Source of the DNA: Streptomyces sp. Isolate_45 | Lineage (GTDB): Bacteria; Actinomycetota; Actinomycetes; Streptomycetales; Streptomycetaceae | Direction of reading: 5' to 3' | Length of the DNA: 37,189 nucleotides | NCBI RefSeq assembly: GCF_024721315.2 | Contig: NZ_JANFAK020000031.1 | Span: 1-37,189 of the forward strand | Part shown: positions 9,914-17,479 of the stretch, in pieces | Layout: every line of letters starts with the position of its first letter | Numbering within the stretch: position 1 is the first letter of the stretch | Translations under genes and position numbers: made by a program | Notes under the pieces: generated by a model | The model's input: the letters and a program-made list of their open reading frames with translations, nothing else | Database searches by the model: none | Told to the model about the DNA's origin: nothing

Positions 9914-10402
9914 ATGCGACCCCGCGCCGCCGACCCGGCCGACATCCCCGAGCTGATACGGCTGCGCGCCGTCGCGCTCGACTCGCTCGGAGTGGATCCG
10001 GGCCCCGACGACGCGCGGTGGCGTGACGTGGCCGGGGACTGGTTCCGCGATCGGCTCACCGGCCGCCCCGACGTTCACTGCCTGGTCGTCGGCGGTGCGC
10101 CCGGCGAGCCGTTGCTCGCCACCGGCATGGCCTGGGTCACGTACCACCTGCCCGGCCCCCGACGGCCCGACGGCCGGCGGGGATACCTCGACGGCATCGT
10201 CACGGACGCGGAGGCGCGCGGGCACGGCCACGGTCGGCGGATCGTCGACGCCCTGGTCGCCTGGCTGGACGGCATGGGCATCCACCACGTCCAGCTGCAC
10301 GCCAGCTCCGACGGCGAACCCGTCTACAGGGCCGCGGGGTTCACCGCCGCCCGCTACCCGGGCATGGACCTGTTCAACGGTCCCCCGGCGCCGACGTCCT
10401 GA
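9914..10402 (+). CDS. GNAT family N-acetyltransferase
   Basis: This 162-residue GNAT fold begins RPRAADPADIPELIRLRAVAL. The acetyl-CoA pyrophosphate loop is in motif A, YLDGIVTDAEARGHGHGRRI, followed by LHASSDGEPVYRAAGF near the C-terminus. The substrate is unknown. ATG at 9914 follows TTGGAG; a longer form from ATG 9857 would add 19 residues without family similarity. The gene is convergent with the Ycf48-like gene and ends just before a strong hairpin. Confidence 0.88.
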   Translation: MRPRAADPADIPELIRLRAVALDSLGVDPGPDDARWRDVAGDWFRDRLTGRPDVHCLVVGGAPGEPLLATGMAWVTYHLPGPRRPDGRRGYLDGIVTDAEARGHGHGRRIVDALVAWLDGMGIHHVQLHASSDGEPVYRAAGFTAARYPGMDLFNGPPAPTS

Positions 10403-10432
10403 GCGGCGCCCTCACACCCCGCCCGGCGCCGC
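10403..10432. terminator. Bidirectional hairpin between convergent genes
   Basis: GCGGCGCC at 10403-10410 and GGCGCCGC at 10425-10432 form a perfect 8-bp stem starting directly after the stop codon of the acetyltransferase. There is no U-tract, as is usual in Streptomyces. It probably serves both convergent genes. Confidence 0.6.
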
Positions 10433-10451
10433 ACCGCGCGCGGGGCGGGCG

Positions 10452-11543
10452 TCAGTGCCGCTCCAGCCGGGCCACCCGCCCCTTCTCCCCCGCGGCCCAG
10501 CAGCCGCCGTCGGGCGCGCAGTCGACGGTGTCGAACGAGCCGGTGTCGAGGGCCCGCCAGGTGCGGCCGGCGTCGGTGGTGACGTCCGTTCCGGTGGGTC
10601 CGACCGCGAGGGCGGTGGACCGCCCGTACGGGTACCAGGTCGCGCCCGACCGGTAGCCGGGCGGCGGCGTCGCGGCCCCGCGCCAGCCGCGGCCCCCGTC
10701 GGTGGAGCGGGCGGCGGCCTGCGGCGACGCCTGGCCGGTGCGGTAGTCGCCGCCGACCGCGAGGCCCGTCGTACGGTCGCGGAAGGCGAGGGCGAACACG
10801 CCGCGCGCGGGGTCCCCGGCGGGGACCGTGGCGTCCGCGGCCCGCCAGGTCCGGCCCCGGTCCGCGGAGTGCAGTACGCGGGCCGTCGGGCCGCCGCCGG
10901 TGGCCAGCCAGACGTCGCGCGGTCCGGCGGAGACCAGGCACTGGCCGCTCGCGGCGAACCCGGCCTCGCCGGGGAGCGCGGCCGGCATTCCGGCGTCCGG
11001 CAGCACCCGCCAGTTCCGGCCTCCGTCCTCGGTGGCCAGGATGCGGAACTTGCCGTCCACCGGGTCGCTCATGGCCAGCCCGTGGCGGGAGTCGAAGAAG
11101 GTCAGGCAGTCGTAGAAGGCCCGCGGATCGGGGTTGCGGAAGGCCTCGGTCCAGGTGGCGCCGCCGTCCTCGGTCCGCAGCACCCTGGACGCCTCGCCCT
11201 CCCCGATGGACAGGGCGACCGCCCGGCGGGCGTCGAAGGCCTCGATGTCGCGCAGCTCCAGGCCCTCGGCGACGGCCCCGGGCGGCGACACGTCCCGCCA
11301 GTTGCGGCCCCCGTCGACCGTGCGCAGCACCACGCCCTTGGAACCGGCGACCCAGGCCGTGCTCCGGTCGACCGCGGCCAGGCCGCGGAAGCGGGAGTCC
11401 TTGTCGGTGGCCTTCACGGACCAACCGAGTCCCCGTAAGCCGGGTCCGGCGGATGTCGGGGCGCCCGTGTCCGCCTGCGCCGGAGCGGCCACCGACCCCA
11501 CCAACAGGGCTGCCGCGCACATGCCAACTCCCAGAAGTCTCAT
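10452..11543 (-). CDS. Secreted Ycf48-like/BNR-repeat beta-propeller protein
   Basis: This 363-residue exported protein starts MRLLGVGMCAAALLVGS with an Ala-Gln-Ala signal-peptidase site near residue 25. The mature part has six Asp-box/BNR-type repeats, for example RTVDGGRNWRD, RTEDGGATWTE, ATEDGGRNWRV, HSADRGRTWRA, RSTDGGRGWRG and TTDAGRTWRA. This predicts a beta-propeller like the photosystem II assembly factor Ycf48 or sialidase-like folds. No sialidase catalytic set is evident. Streptomyces copies are often named oxidoreductase, without support seen here. I chose ATG 11543 because it places the signal peptide at the N-terminus; the frame stays open to 11699. Confidence 0.85.
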   Translation of the reverse strand: MRLLGVGMCAAALLVGSVAAPAQADTGAPTSAGPGLRGLGWSVKATDKDSRFRGLAAVDRSTAWVAGSKGVVLRTVDGGRNWRDVSPPGAVAEGLELRDIEAFDARRAVALSIGEGEASRVLRTEDGGATWTEAFRNPDPRAFYDCLTFFDSRHGLAMSDPVDGKFRILATEDGGRNWRVLPDAGMPAALPGEAGFAASGQCLVSAGPRDVWLATGGGPTARVLHSADRGRTWRAADATVPAGDPARGVFALAFRDRTTGLAVGGDYRTGQASPQAAARSTDGGRGWRGAATPPPGYRSGATWYPYGRSTALAVGPTGTDVTTDAGRTWRALDTGSFDTVDCAPDGGCWAAGEKGRVARLERH

Positions 11544-11720
11544 GGCGCCGGAAGCTAACGCACCCCGCGATCTCCGTCCAGGGCGCCTCACTGGGCCGTC
11601 CGTGGCGCCTCCGGGCGCCTTTGGTCCTGTGGAGTGAGCGGTAACAGGACTTAATGCGGAGGCTCGGGGCCCGATGGTCCGGCCGTTGATCCTTGGCACA
11701 TCGCCCCCCCATCGTCACTC

Positions 11721-11767
11721 TGTGCGATCACACGGGCGAGTTCCGGCCAATCGGTGACACAGCTCAC
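11721..11767. promoter_or_regulatory. Crp-like site and second palindrome upstream of the ssgA-like gene
   Basis: Read on the minus strand, 11754-11767 is GTGAGCTGTGTCAC, which fits the Streptomyces Crp consensus GTG(N6)GNCAC. It also resembles the classical GTGA-N6-TCAC core. Another dyad, TGTGCGATCACA, lies at 11721-11732. The rest of the 322-bp gap between 11544 and 11865 shows no gene. The site is about 100 bp upstream of the sporulation-type gene. Binding is inferred only. Confidence 0.4.
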
Positions 11768-11865
11768 GTCATCCCGCATGCACGGATGTGCCGATTCCGG
11801 CGTCTATCCGGTTGCCGGACTCCACCCCACAGCCCGGCAGCAGATCCGCCGCAAGGGAGCGAGCC

Positions 11866-12282
11866 TTGATCACTGTCATCGAGCAGGCCGTGCAGGCCCG
11901 ACTGATCGCCACCGCGCCGAAGGTCGAGACCGTGCCCGTCACCCTCTGCTACGACCGGGCCGATCCCTTCGCCGTCCGCATGGCCTTCCCCGCGCTCGCC
12001 ACGCTGGAGGGCGTCGAGGTCTCGTGGACCTTCGCCCGCGAGCTGCTGGCGGCCGGCGTCCGCGGGCCGTCCGGCAGCGGCGACGTCCGGGTGCGTCCGT
12101 ACGACGGGGACCGCACGACGATCGAGTTCCACGCCGCCGAGGGGGTGGCGATCGTCCTCATGGTGACGGCCGAGCTCCAGCGGTTCCTGGACCGCGCGGC
12201 CGCGCTCGTCCCGTCCGGTCTGGAGCACCACTACCTGGACATGGACCACGGCCTGGCCGAGCTGATGCGCGGTTCCCGCTGA
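11866..12282 (+). CDS. SsgA-like sporulation and cell-division protein (SALP)
   Basis: This 138-residue protein of the SsgA-like family is found in sporulating actinomycetes, where members localise septa or control peptidoglycan events in spore formation. The characteristic core is present: VTLCYDRADPFAVRMAFP, VSWTFARELLAAGV, GSGDVRVRP and a C-terminal LERFLDR-like segment (LQRFLDRAAALVPSG). I chose TTG at 11866 with AAGGGAG six to seven bases upstream because it gives the normal SALP length of 130-145. An ATG at 11788 would add 26 unconserved residues. It is not obviously SsgB or SsgA itself. A Crp-like site lies upstream. Confidence 0.9.
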   Translation: MITVIEQAVQARLIATAPKVETVPVTLCYDRADPFAVRMAFPALATLEGVEVSWTFARELLAAGVRGPSGSGDVRVRPYDGDRTTIEFHAAEGVAIVLMVTAELQRFLDRAAALVPSGLEHHYLDMDHGLAELMRGSR

Positions 12283-12467
12283 CCGCCTCCCGTTATTCGG
12301 TTGCGGGCCGCCGCGACCGTCCGTAGCTTCGTGAACGCCCCATTGCCGCCGAAACGGAGCAGGACATTGCTCGTCTGAGGTCCGAGACACCGACCACCCA
12401 CACGACCACGTGACAGTCGGCTGTCTCCCCGCGTTGCACGCACCATCCACGCAACCTGGAGGCCTCC
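12283..12467 (+). promoter_or_regulatory. Possible attenuator leader of the ABC-F gene
   Basis: The 185-bp leader holds a short GTG-started reading frame (12331-12378, 15 residues ending RTLLV) without a clear ribosome site. It also holds GACAG-tcgg-CTGTC at 12412-12425 and GTTGC/GCAAC flanking the segment before the ribosome site. ABC-F antibiotic-resistance genes are often controlled by leader-peptide attenuation, so this arrangement is suggestive, but the hairpins are weak. Confidence 0.25.
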
Positions 12468-14108
12468 ATGAGTCATGCCCCTACCCATGTCACCTGTTCC
12501 GACCTCTCCTTCGAATGGCCCGACGGAGCCCCCGTCCTCGACGGTTTCCACTGGGCCGTCGGCCCCGGCCGCACCGGCCTGATCGGCCTCAACGGCTGCG
12601 GCAAATCCACCCTGTTGAAACTGATCGCCGGTGAACTGCGGCCCGGCGGAGGCCAGATCTCCATCGCCGGATCAATCGGCCACCTCCCGCAGGACGTCAC
12701 CCTCGACACCGGGGCGCGGGTGGACGAGGTCCTCGGCATCCGCGGCACCCGCACCGCCCTCCACGCCATCGAGGCGGGTGAGGCCACCGAGGCGAACTTC
12801 GCCGCGGTCGGCGACGACTGGGACGTGGAGGAACGCGCCCTGGCGACCCTCGACCAGCTCGGGCTCGCCCGGATCGGCCTGGACCGCACCGTCGGTGAAC
12901 TGTCCGGCGGCGAAGGCGTCCTGCTGCGGCTGGCCGCCCTGCTGCTCGCCCGCCCCGACGTCCTGCTCCTCGACGAACCGACCAACAACCTGGACCTGCG
13001 GGCCCGGCGCCGCCTGTACGCGGCCGTCGAATCGTGGACCGGGGTGATGGTGCTGGTCAGCCACGACCGTGAGCTGCTGGACCGCGTCGACCAGATCGCG
13101 GATCTCCGGGACGGCGAAGTCCGTTGGTACGGAGGGAACTTCACCGACTACGAGGCGTTGCTCGCCGCCGAACAGGAGGCCGCCGAGAGGATGGTCCGGG
13201 TCGCGGAGGGCGACGTACAGCGCCAGAAGCGCGAACTCTCCGACGCCCACATGAAGTTGGCCCGACGCAAGCGGTACGGCCAGAAGATGTACGACAACAA
13301 GCGCGAGCCGAAGATCGTCATGGGTGCCCGCAAGCGGGCCGCCCAGGAATCGGCCGGCAAGCACCGCATCATGCACACGGAGAAGCTGACGGAGGCCCGG
13401 GAGCGGTTGGAGCAGGCCGTGGAGGCGGTCCGCGACGACTCCGAGATCAGGATCCAACTCCCCGCCACCCAGGTTCCGCCCGGGCGCCGGGTGCTGACCA
13501 TGACCGATCTGCGCCTGCCCCACGGGGCCCGCGTGAGCGGCGCGTGGGAGGTGCGCGGGCCGGAACGGATCGCACTGGTCGGCGGCAACGGGTCCGGCAA
13601 GACCACGCTGCTGCGTACGCTCGCGGGGCTCGCCCCGCCCTCCTCCGGCGAGGCGCTCACGCACGTCCCGACGCGCTACCTGCCGCAGCGCCTCGACGTA
13701 CTGGACGACGCCAGGACGGTCGCGGAGAACGTGGCGCGGTTCGCCCCGCACGCCACGAACAACGTGATCCGGGCACGGCTCGCGCACTTCCTCTTCCGAG
13801 GAGCCCGTGCGGACAGGGCCGCGGGCACCCTGTCGGGGGGCGAACGCTTCCGGGCGGCGCTCGCGGCACTGCTGCTGGCGGAGCCGGCTCCCCAACTGCT
13901 GATGCTGGACGAGCCGACGAACAACCTGGATCTGGCGAGCGTACGACAGCTGACCGATGCCCTGGAGTCCTACGAGGGCGCCCTGGTGGTGGCGAGCCAC
14001 GACGTGCCGTTCCTGGAGTCGATCGGCATCACGCGCTGGCTGCTGCTCGACGGCGAGCTGCGGTCGACGACGGCGGAGGAGGTCAGGGAGTCGCGCTGGG
14101 AGCACTGA
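12468..14108 (+). CDS. ABC-F family ATP-binding protein
   Basis: This 546-residue soluble protein has two ABC ATPase domains and no membrane segment. The first has Walker A GLNGCGKST (about 40-48), LSGGE (145-149) and DEPTNNLD (169-176). The second has GGNGSGKTT, LSGGE and DEPTNNLD, plus switch histidines (LVSHD, VASHD). The linker, about residues 225-325, is rich in charged residues (AHMKLARRKRYGQKMYDNK), as expected for the P-site tRNA interaction motif. ABC-F proteins act on the ribosome E site, either in translation control or in antibiotic protection. Which class this is cannot be decided from sequence alone. A strong CTGGAGG site precedes the ATG. Confidence 0.92.
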   Translation: MSHAPTHVTCSDLSFEWPDGAPVLDGFHWAVGPGRTGLIGLNGCGKSTLLKLIAGELRPGGGQISIAGSIGHLPQDVTLDTGARVDEVLGIRGTRTALHAIEAGEATEANFAAVGDDWDVEERALATLDQLGLARIGLDRTVGELSGGEGVLLRLAALLLARPDVLLLDEPTNNLDLRARRRLYAAVESWTGVMVLVSHDRELLDRVDQIADLRDGEVRWYGGNFTDYEALLAAEQEAAERMVRVAEGDVQRQKRELSDAHMKLARRKRYGQKMYDNKREPKIVMGARKRAAQESAGKHRIMHTEKLTEARERLEQAVEAVRDDSEIRIQLPATQVPPGRRVLTMTDLRLPHGARVSGAWEVRGPERIALVGGNGSGKTTLLRTLAGLAPPSSGEALTHVPTRYLPQRLDVLDDARTVAENVARFAPHATNNVIRARLAHFLFRGARADRAAGTLSGGERFRAALAALLLAEPAPQLLMLDEPTNNLDLASVRQLTDALESYEGALVVASHDVPFLESIGITRWLLLDGELRSTTAEEVRESRWEH

Positions 14109-14142
14109 CCGCCGGGGCGGGGCGGTGCGGTGCGGGCGATGC

Positions 14143-14175
14143 GGGTCGGGTCGGGTCGGATCGGGTCGGGTCGGG
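14143..14175. repeat. GGGTC pentamer tandem repeat
   Basis: Six GGGTC-type pentamers, one altered to GGATC, lie between the convergent ABC-F and ATPase-like genes. GC-rich hairpin arms CCCGCC/GGCGGG follow at 14191-14220 and may act as the terminator. Confidence 0.7.
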
Positions 14176-14221
14176 CTCGAACAGGCCCGGCCCGCCCCTG
14201 AAGGCGGGTCCACCCCCGCCC

Positions 14222-14683
14222 TCAACGGGACAACAGCGCCCAGGACTTGGTGCCGCCGCGCGGAGTCAGCACGGGGGTGAGCCCCCAGTCCCCGCCGCCC
14301 GACTCCACGGCCCGGGCCAACAGCCACATCGCGCGGCTGCGGCTCCGCCGACACTCCTCGCCGGCCTCCGGCGAGGAGTGCGCGGGGTGCTGGTCGTAGA
14401 GGACGATCCGTAACGCGTCGAACCGCCAGCGCACCGTGAGCGTCATCTCCAGACCGGGCGTGAACCGGTCGGCGCAGGAGACGAGCTCGGAGGTGACGAG
14501 GGCGGCGGTACCGCACAGGTCGGCCAGGCCGTGCCGCAGCAGCAGTGACCGTACGGCCGCCCGGGCGGCGCCCGCGCCACGGGGTCCGCCGGGCAGACGC
14601 ACCGAGTGGCCGAGCTTCTCCGCGAGGGGCGGGGCCGGCCGGAACTCGCGGACCTCTCGCAGGCTGCGGGGGGTGCCCGTCAT
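14222..14683 (-). CDS. Degenerate anti-sigma-type ATPase (HATPase_c-like)
   Basis: This 153-residue protein resembles the many Streptomyces RsbW/SpoIIAB-like ATP-binding proteins: SVRLPGGPRGAGAARAAVRSLL, LVTSELVSCADRF and a final GGTKSWALL strand. The nucleotide-binding signatures are damaged. The usual ELVxNA N-box asparagine is cysteine (ELVSCA), and the glycine-rich lid normally GRGL reads SRAMWL. It may bind a partner without hydrolysing ATP or may be decaying. ATG at 14683 has GGGAG seven bases upstream. An upstream extension would run through low-complexity repeats. Confidence 0.7.
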   Translation of the reverse strand: MTGTPRSLREVREFRPAPPLAEKLGHSVRLPGGPRGAGAARAAVRSLLLRHGLADLCGTAALVTSELVSCADRFTPGLEMTLTVRWRFDALRIVLYDQHPAHSSPEAGEECRRSRSRAMWLLARAVESGGGDWGLTPVLTPRGGTKSWALLSR

Positions 14684-14731
14684 CGTGCTGCTCCCACTTC
14701 TGATGTTCTCGGTGCGGTGTGCGCGGGGGTC

Positions 14732-14776
14732 GTGCGGTGCGCGGCGTCGTGCGGTGCGCGGCGTCGTGCGGCGCAC
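14732..14776. repeat. 17-bp tandem repeat, 2.6 copies
   Basis: The 17-bp unit gtgcggtgcgcggcgtc occurs at 14732-14748 and 14749-14765, followed by a partial diverged copy. It lies 5' of the ATPase-like gene, so it may affect that gene's upstream region. Confidence 0.75.
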
Positions 14777-15199
14777 AGGGCGGTGCGGGGCGTGCTGCGT
14801 GGGGTGGTGCCGTGCGTGGGGTGGGATTGTGCGCGGTGCGGTGCGCGTCATGGGCTCCGACCGGGCGCACCTGTACCGGTGGCGGGCAGGCGACCGTACG
14901 GCCAGGGGTCGCCGCGCGTGAGACCCGCGCTACCGACCGTAGCGCAATCGGGGTCGCCGGTGCCACCGCTTGTACGCCTAGATGATCTTTTCCCGCGGTA
15001 TTTCAGGACCTGCGCCGACCACGTGGTCCACCACCCCGCCTGGCGCCCCGAATCGTCAAGACCGGAGACCGCCCATCACTTTTCGGCGTGAATCTCAAGC
15101 CAATAAAACCGCCCAGCGCGCTTTCAAACTGCGTAAATAACCGGACGTAACGGGGCATAGCAACCCCTGGGGCTTGGCTGGCCTTGATGTCGCGCTTAA

Positions 15200-15229
15200 C
15201 CTACGACTCCGTAGGCTACGGAACCGTAG
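15200..15229 (+). promoter_or_regulatory. Two tandem dyad operators upstream of the desaturase
   Basis: CCTACG-ACTC-CGTAGG at 15200-15215 is followed directly by CTACGG-AA-CCGTAG at 15216-15229. Both fit CTACGnnnCCGTAGG, repeated with exact 15-bp periodicity. This is the pattern expected for a TetR-type repressor binding as two dimers. The pair lies 28-58 bp upstream of the desaturase start, where it would cover the promoter. The regulator is not identifiable here: the TetR encoded nearby appears to use a different motif. Confidence 0.7.
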
Positions 15230-15257
15230 GTAATTCGCTTTGCACTCAGGAGTACCC

Positions 15258-16229
15258 GTGACGATCACCTCTCCCCACCTCGGCAGCTCGGAGGCGTGGA
15301 CCGACGCCAAGTTGCTGTTCGCGCTGGAAGAGGTGGTCGAGAAGGAACTCAACCGCCATCTGAAGGTCACCAAGGACTGGATGCCCCACGAGTACGTCCC
15401 GTGGAGCGACGGCCGGAACTTCCCCGGTTTCTTCGAGGACGGCGAAGCCTGGGACCCGGCGCAGTCCAAGGTCACCGACATCGGCAAGATCGCGCTGGTC
15501 GTCAACCTGCTGACCGAGGACAACCTCCCCAGCTACCACCACGAGATCGCGACGCTCTTCGGTCGCAACGGCGCCTGGGGCACCTGGGTCCACCGTTGGA
15601 CCGCCGAGGAGGGCCGACACGGCATCGTGATGCGCGACTACCTGCTGGCCTCGCGCGCCGTGGACCCGGACAAGCTCGAAGCGTTCCGCATGCAGCACAT
15701 GTCGGAGGGCTTCGAGTCCGACAACAGCCACTCGATGCTGCACTCCGTCGCGTACGTGGCCTTCCAGGAGCTCGCGACCCGCATCTCGCACCGCAACACC
15801 GGTCACCAGTCCGGCGACCCCGTGTGCGACCGGATGCTGGCCCGCATCGCGCAGGACGAGAACCTGCACATGGTCTTCTACCGCAACCTGCTGGGCGCGG
15901 CCTTCGAGATCGCCCCGGACCTGACGATGAAGGCCGTGCGGGACGTGGTCGTCAACTTCCGGATGCCCGGTCACGGCATGCCCGGCTTCGAGCGGATGGC
16001 CGCGCAGATGGCGATCGGCGGGGTCTACAACCTGCGGATCCACCACGACGACGTGCTGAGCCCCGTGATCCGCTTCCTCAAGATCATGAGCATCGACGGT
16101 CTGGGCCCCGAGGGCCTGCAGGCCCAGGAGGAGCTCGGCCTGTTCATGGACGGGCTCGACAGCGAGGCCCGCAAGTTCGACGAGCGCCTCGCCGCCCGCG
16201 CCGCACGCGTGGCCGCCCGCAAGGGCTGA
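15258..16229 (+). CDS. Acyl-[acyl-carrier-protein] desaturase (soluble diiron)
   Basis: This 323-residue soluble desaturase inserts a cis double bond into acyl-ACP or acyl-CoA with O2 and reduced ferredoxin. Diiron ligands are visible: Glu87 (LTEDNLPSYH), Glu117/Glu118 and His121 in WTAEEGRHG, and Glu201/His204 in IAQDENLHMVF. This matches mycobacterial DesA-type enzymes. The start is GTG at 15258 with AGGAG five bases upstream; an ATG at 15240 would include the ribosome site. Two tandem operator dyads lie immediately upstream, so expression is probably lipid-responsive. Two hairpins follow the stop. Confidence 0.94.
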   Translation: MTITSPHLGSSEAWTDAKLLFALEEVVEKELNRHLKVTKDWMPHEYVPWSDGRNFPGFFEDGEAWDPAQSKVTDIGKIALVVNLLTEDNLPSYHHEIATLFGRNGAWGTWVHRWTAEEGRHGIVMRDYLLASRAVDPDKLEAFRMQHMSEGFESDNSHSMLHSVAYVAFQELATRISHRNTGHQSGDPVCDRMLARIAQDENLHMVFYRNLLGAAFEIAPDLTMKAVRDVVVNFRMPGHGMPGFERMAAQMAIGGVYNLRIHHDDVLSPVIRFLKIMSIDGLGPEGLQAQEELGLFMDGLDSEARKFDERLAARAARVAARKG

Positions 16230-16265
16230 CCCGCACCTCCGCCCACCGGGCGGAGCACGACGACA

Positions 16266-16293
16266 GCCCCGGGAGAGCCACGCTCCCCGGGGC
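16266..16293 (+). terminator. Hairpin after the desaturase
   Basis: GCCCCGGG at 16266-16273 pairs with CCCGGGGC at 16286-16293, a stem of eight GC pairs with a 12-nt loop, 37 bp after the stop codon. A U-tract is absent. Confidence 0.6.
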
Positions 16294-16305
16294 TTCATCG
16301 CGCGC

Positions 16306-16328
16306 CGACAGGCCCTGGGGGCCTGTCG
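16306..16328. terminator. Bidirectional hairpin between the desaturase and whiB-like genes
   Basis: CGACAGGCCC (16306-16315) and GGGCCTGTCG (16319-16328) form a perfect 10-bp stem with a 3-nt loop. It ends exactly where the stop codon of the leftward WhiB gene begins, so it can terminate both convergent transcripts. Confidence 0.75.
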
Positions 16329-16571
16329 TCAGCCGCGCGGGCGCAGGGCCTGACGTTCCGCTTCCGAGAGGCCGCCCCAGACGCCGAAGCGCTCGTCGTT
16401 GGCCAGGGCGTACTCCAGGCACGCCACCCTCCCCTCGCACGCCCCGCACAGCCGCTTCGCGTCCCGCAGCGAGGAGCCGGGCTCCGGGAAGAAGAAGCTC
16501 GGGCCCGTCTGGGCGCACAGGGCGAGGGCGTACCAGGCGGGGGTGGTGCTGGTGGTGGTGTTCATCGACAT
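16329..16571 (-). CDS. WhiB-family iron-sulfur transcription factor
   Basis: This is an 80-residue Wbl protein. Four cysteines (19, 42, 45, 51) in the pattern C-x22-C-x2-C-x5-C bind a [4Fe-4S] cluster. The beta-turn FGVWGGLSEAER follows, then a short basic tail ending RPRG. The AT-hook-like tail is shorter and less basic than in WhiB itself. Wbl proteins sense O2, NO or redox state and often act with sigma factor HrdB. Starts at 16571 (MSMN) and 16565 (MN) are both possible. It is convergent with the desaturase and divergent from the TetR gene. Confidence 0.92.
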   Translation of the reverse strand: MSMNTTTSTTPAWYALALCAQTGPSFFFPEPGSSLRDAKRLCGACEGRVACLEYALANDERFGVWGGLSEAERQALRPRG

Positions 16572-16653
16572 GCGCCGATGGTGGCTCCCGCCGATGTACG
16601 TCTCATCAACGCGCGATCAACACCGGCACACGACTCCGATGGACGCACAGAGT

Positions 16654-16669
16654 GAACGACCGTGCGTTC
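16654..16669 (+). promoter_or_regulatory. TetR operator candidate at the tetR promoter
   Basis: GAACG-ACCGTG-CGTTC has perfect 5-bp arms and ends 14 bp before the TetR start codon. It shares ACGACCGT(G/T)CGT with the site at 18408-18421 in front of the neighbouring hydrolase gene. TAAGCT at 16672-16677 could be a -10 element for a leaderless transcript, placing the operator in the core promoter. Confidence 0.6.
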
Positions 16670-16683
16670 GGTAAGCTTGCCCC

Positions 16684-17337
16684 ATGGCAGACGGGCGTGT
16701 GGAGCGCGGTAACCAGACCCGGCGGACCGTCCTCGACCGGACCGTGCGGGTCGCCTCGGTGGACGGGCTCGAAGGCCTGTCGCTGGGCAGGATCGCCACC
16801 GATCTGGGGCTGAGCAAGAGCGGGGTGTTCGCCCTGTTCGGTTCGAAGGAGGACCTCCAACTGGCGACCGTCCGCGCCGCGGTGGACGTGTTCGTGGAGC
16901 ACGTCGTGCGCCCGGTGCGCGAGGAAGCCACGGGCGTCGCCAAGGCGTGGCTGCTGTGCGAGCGCTGGCTCGCGTACTCGGCGGGACGGGTCTTCCCCGG
17001 CGGGTGCTTCTTCTACACGGTCTCCGCCGAGTTCGACGCCCGACCCGGTCCGGTCCGCGACGAGATCGCCAAGGCGCGGTCCGACTGGACGCGTTACGTG
17101 GAACGGGTCCTGGACGAGGCCCGGCTGGCGGGCGCGTTCCGCGAGGCGTTCCGCGCGGCGGACGTACCGCAACTGGCCTTCGAGATCATCGCGCTGATGG
17201 AACTGGCCAATGCCCACTCACTGCTGCTGGAGGACTCCGTCGCCTACGAGCGGGCCGGCCGCGGCATCCTCGACCGACTGAGGGCGGCCGCGGCCGCCCC
17301 GGAGGAACTCCCGGAACGGCCGCCGACCGCCGGCTGA
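16684..17337 (+). CDS. TetR/AcrR family transcriptional regulator
   Basis: This is a 217-residue TetR repressor. The helix-turn-helix is at about residues 35-65 (LSLGRIATDLGLSKSGVFALFGSKEDLQLATV region), and the rest is a ligand-binding helical domain. A paired operator motif occurs before this gene and before the convergent alpha/beta hydrolase, which suggests autoregulation and control of the hydrolase. The ATG at 16684 has no good ribosome site and may be the first transcribed base. The ligand is unknown; a hydrophobic ester or lipid is a guess from the hydrolase. Confidence 0.92.
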   Translation: MADGRVERGNQTRRTVLDRTVRVASVDGLEGLSLGRIATDLGLSKSGVFALFGSKEDLQLATVRAAVDVFVEHVVRPVREEATGVAKAWLLCERWLAYSAGRVFPGGCFFYTVSAEFDARPGPVRDEIAKARSDWTRYVERVLDEARLAGAFREAFRAADVPQLAFEIIALMELANAHSLLLEDSVAYERAGRGILDRLRAAAAAPEELPERPPTAG

Positions 17338-17373
17338 GCGGGCCGGCGGGGTCGGAGTTGCGGTCCGCGGACC

Positions 17374-17451
17374 GGTCCGGCCCACGGACCTGACCGGAAG
17401 GCCGGTCCGGCCCACGGACCCGACCAGAAGGCCGGACCGGACCGGAAGGCC
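17374..17451. repeat. 30-bp tandem repeat, about 2.6 copies
   Basis: Two near-identical 30-bp units (17374-17403 and 17404-17433, two differences) are followed by an 18-bp remnant. They fill the gap between the convergent TetR and hydrolase genes. Each unit contains ggtccggcccacggacc, which is itself an inverted repeat and could form a terminator-like hairpin. Confidence 0.8.
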
Positions 17452-17479
17452 GGACCCCGGATTCGACCGGCCGGCCCGC

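Larger units (their letters stand above)
14684..15257. other. 574-bp gene-free region
   Basis: The left part (14700-14860) is low-complexity GC repeats. The right part from about 14985 is unusually AT-rich for this genome (for example TTTTCCCGCGGTATTTCAGG, CCAATAAAACC and GCGTAAATAACCGG) and leads into the desaturase operators. I see no convincing gene on either strand. A minus-strand frame from 15523 to 15095 overlaps the desaturase antisense and is rejected. The AT-rich part is probably a long promoter or leader. Confidence 0.5.

Noticed and set aside
12331..12378. Calling the 15-codon GTG frame a confirmed leader-peptide gene
   Set aside because: It has no ribosome site and only weak hairpins. 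It is reported only as a possible part of the ABC-F leader.
12672..14966. 764-codon minus-strand frame antisense to the ABC-F gene
   Set aside because: It is antisense to strong ABC motifs and low in complexity, with no domain.
15095..15523. Minus-strand frame over the AT-rich region and desaturase start
   Set aside because: Its amino-acid composition is the mirror of the desaturase coding strand, and it has no ribosome site. The region is better explained as promoter.
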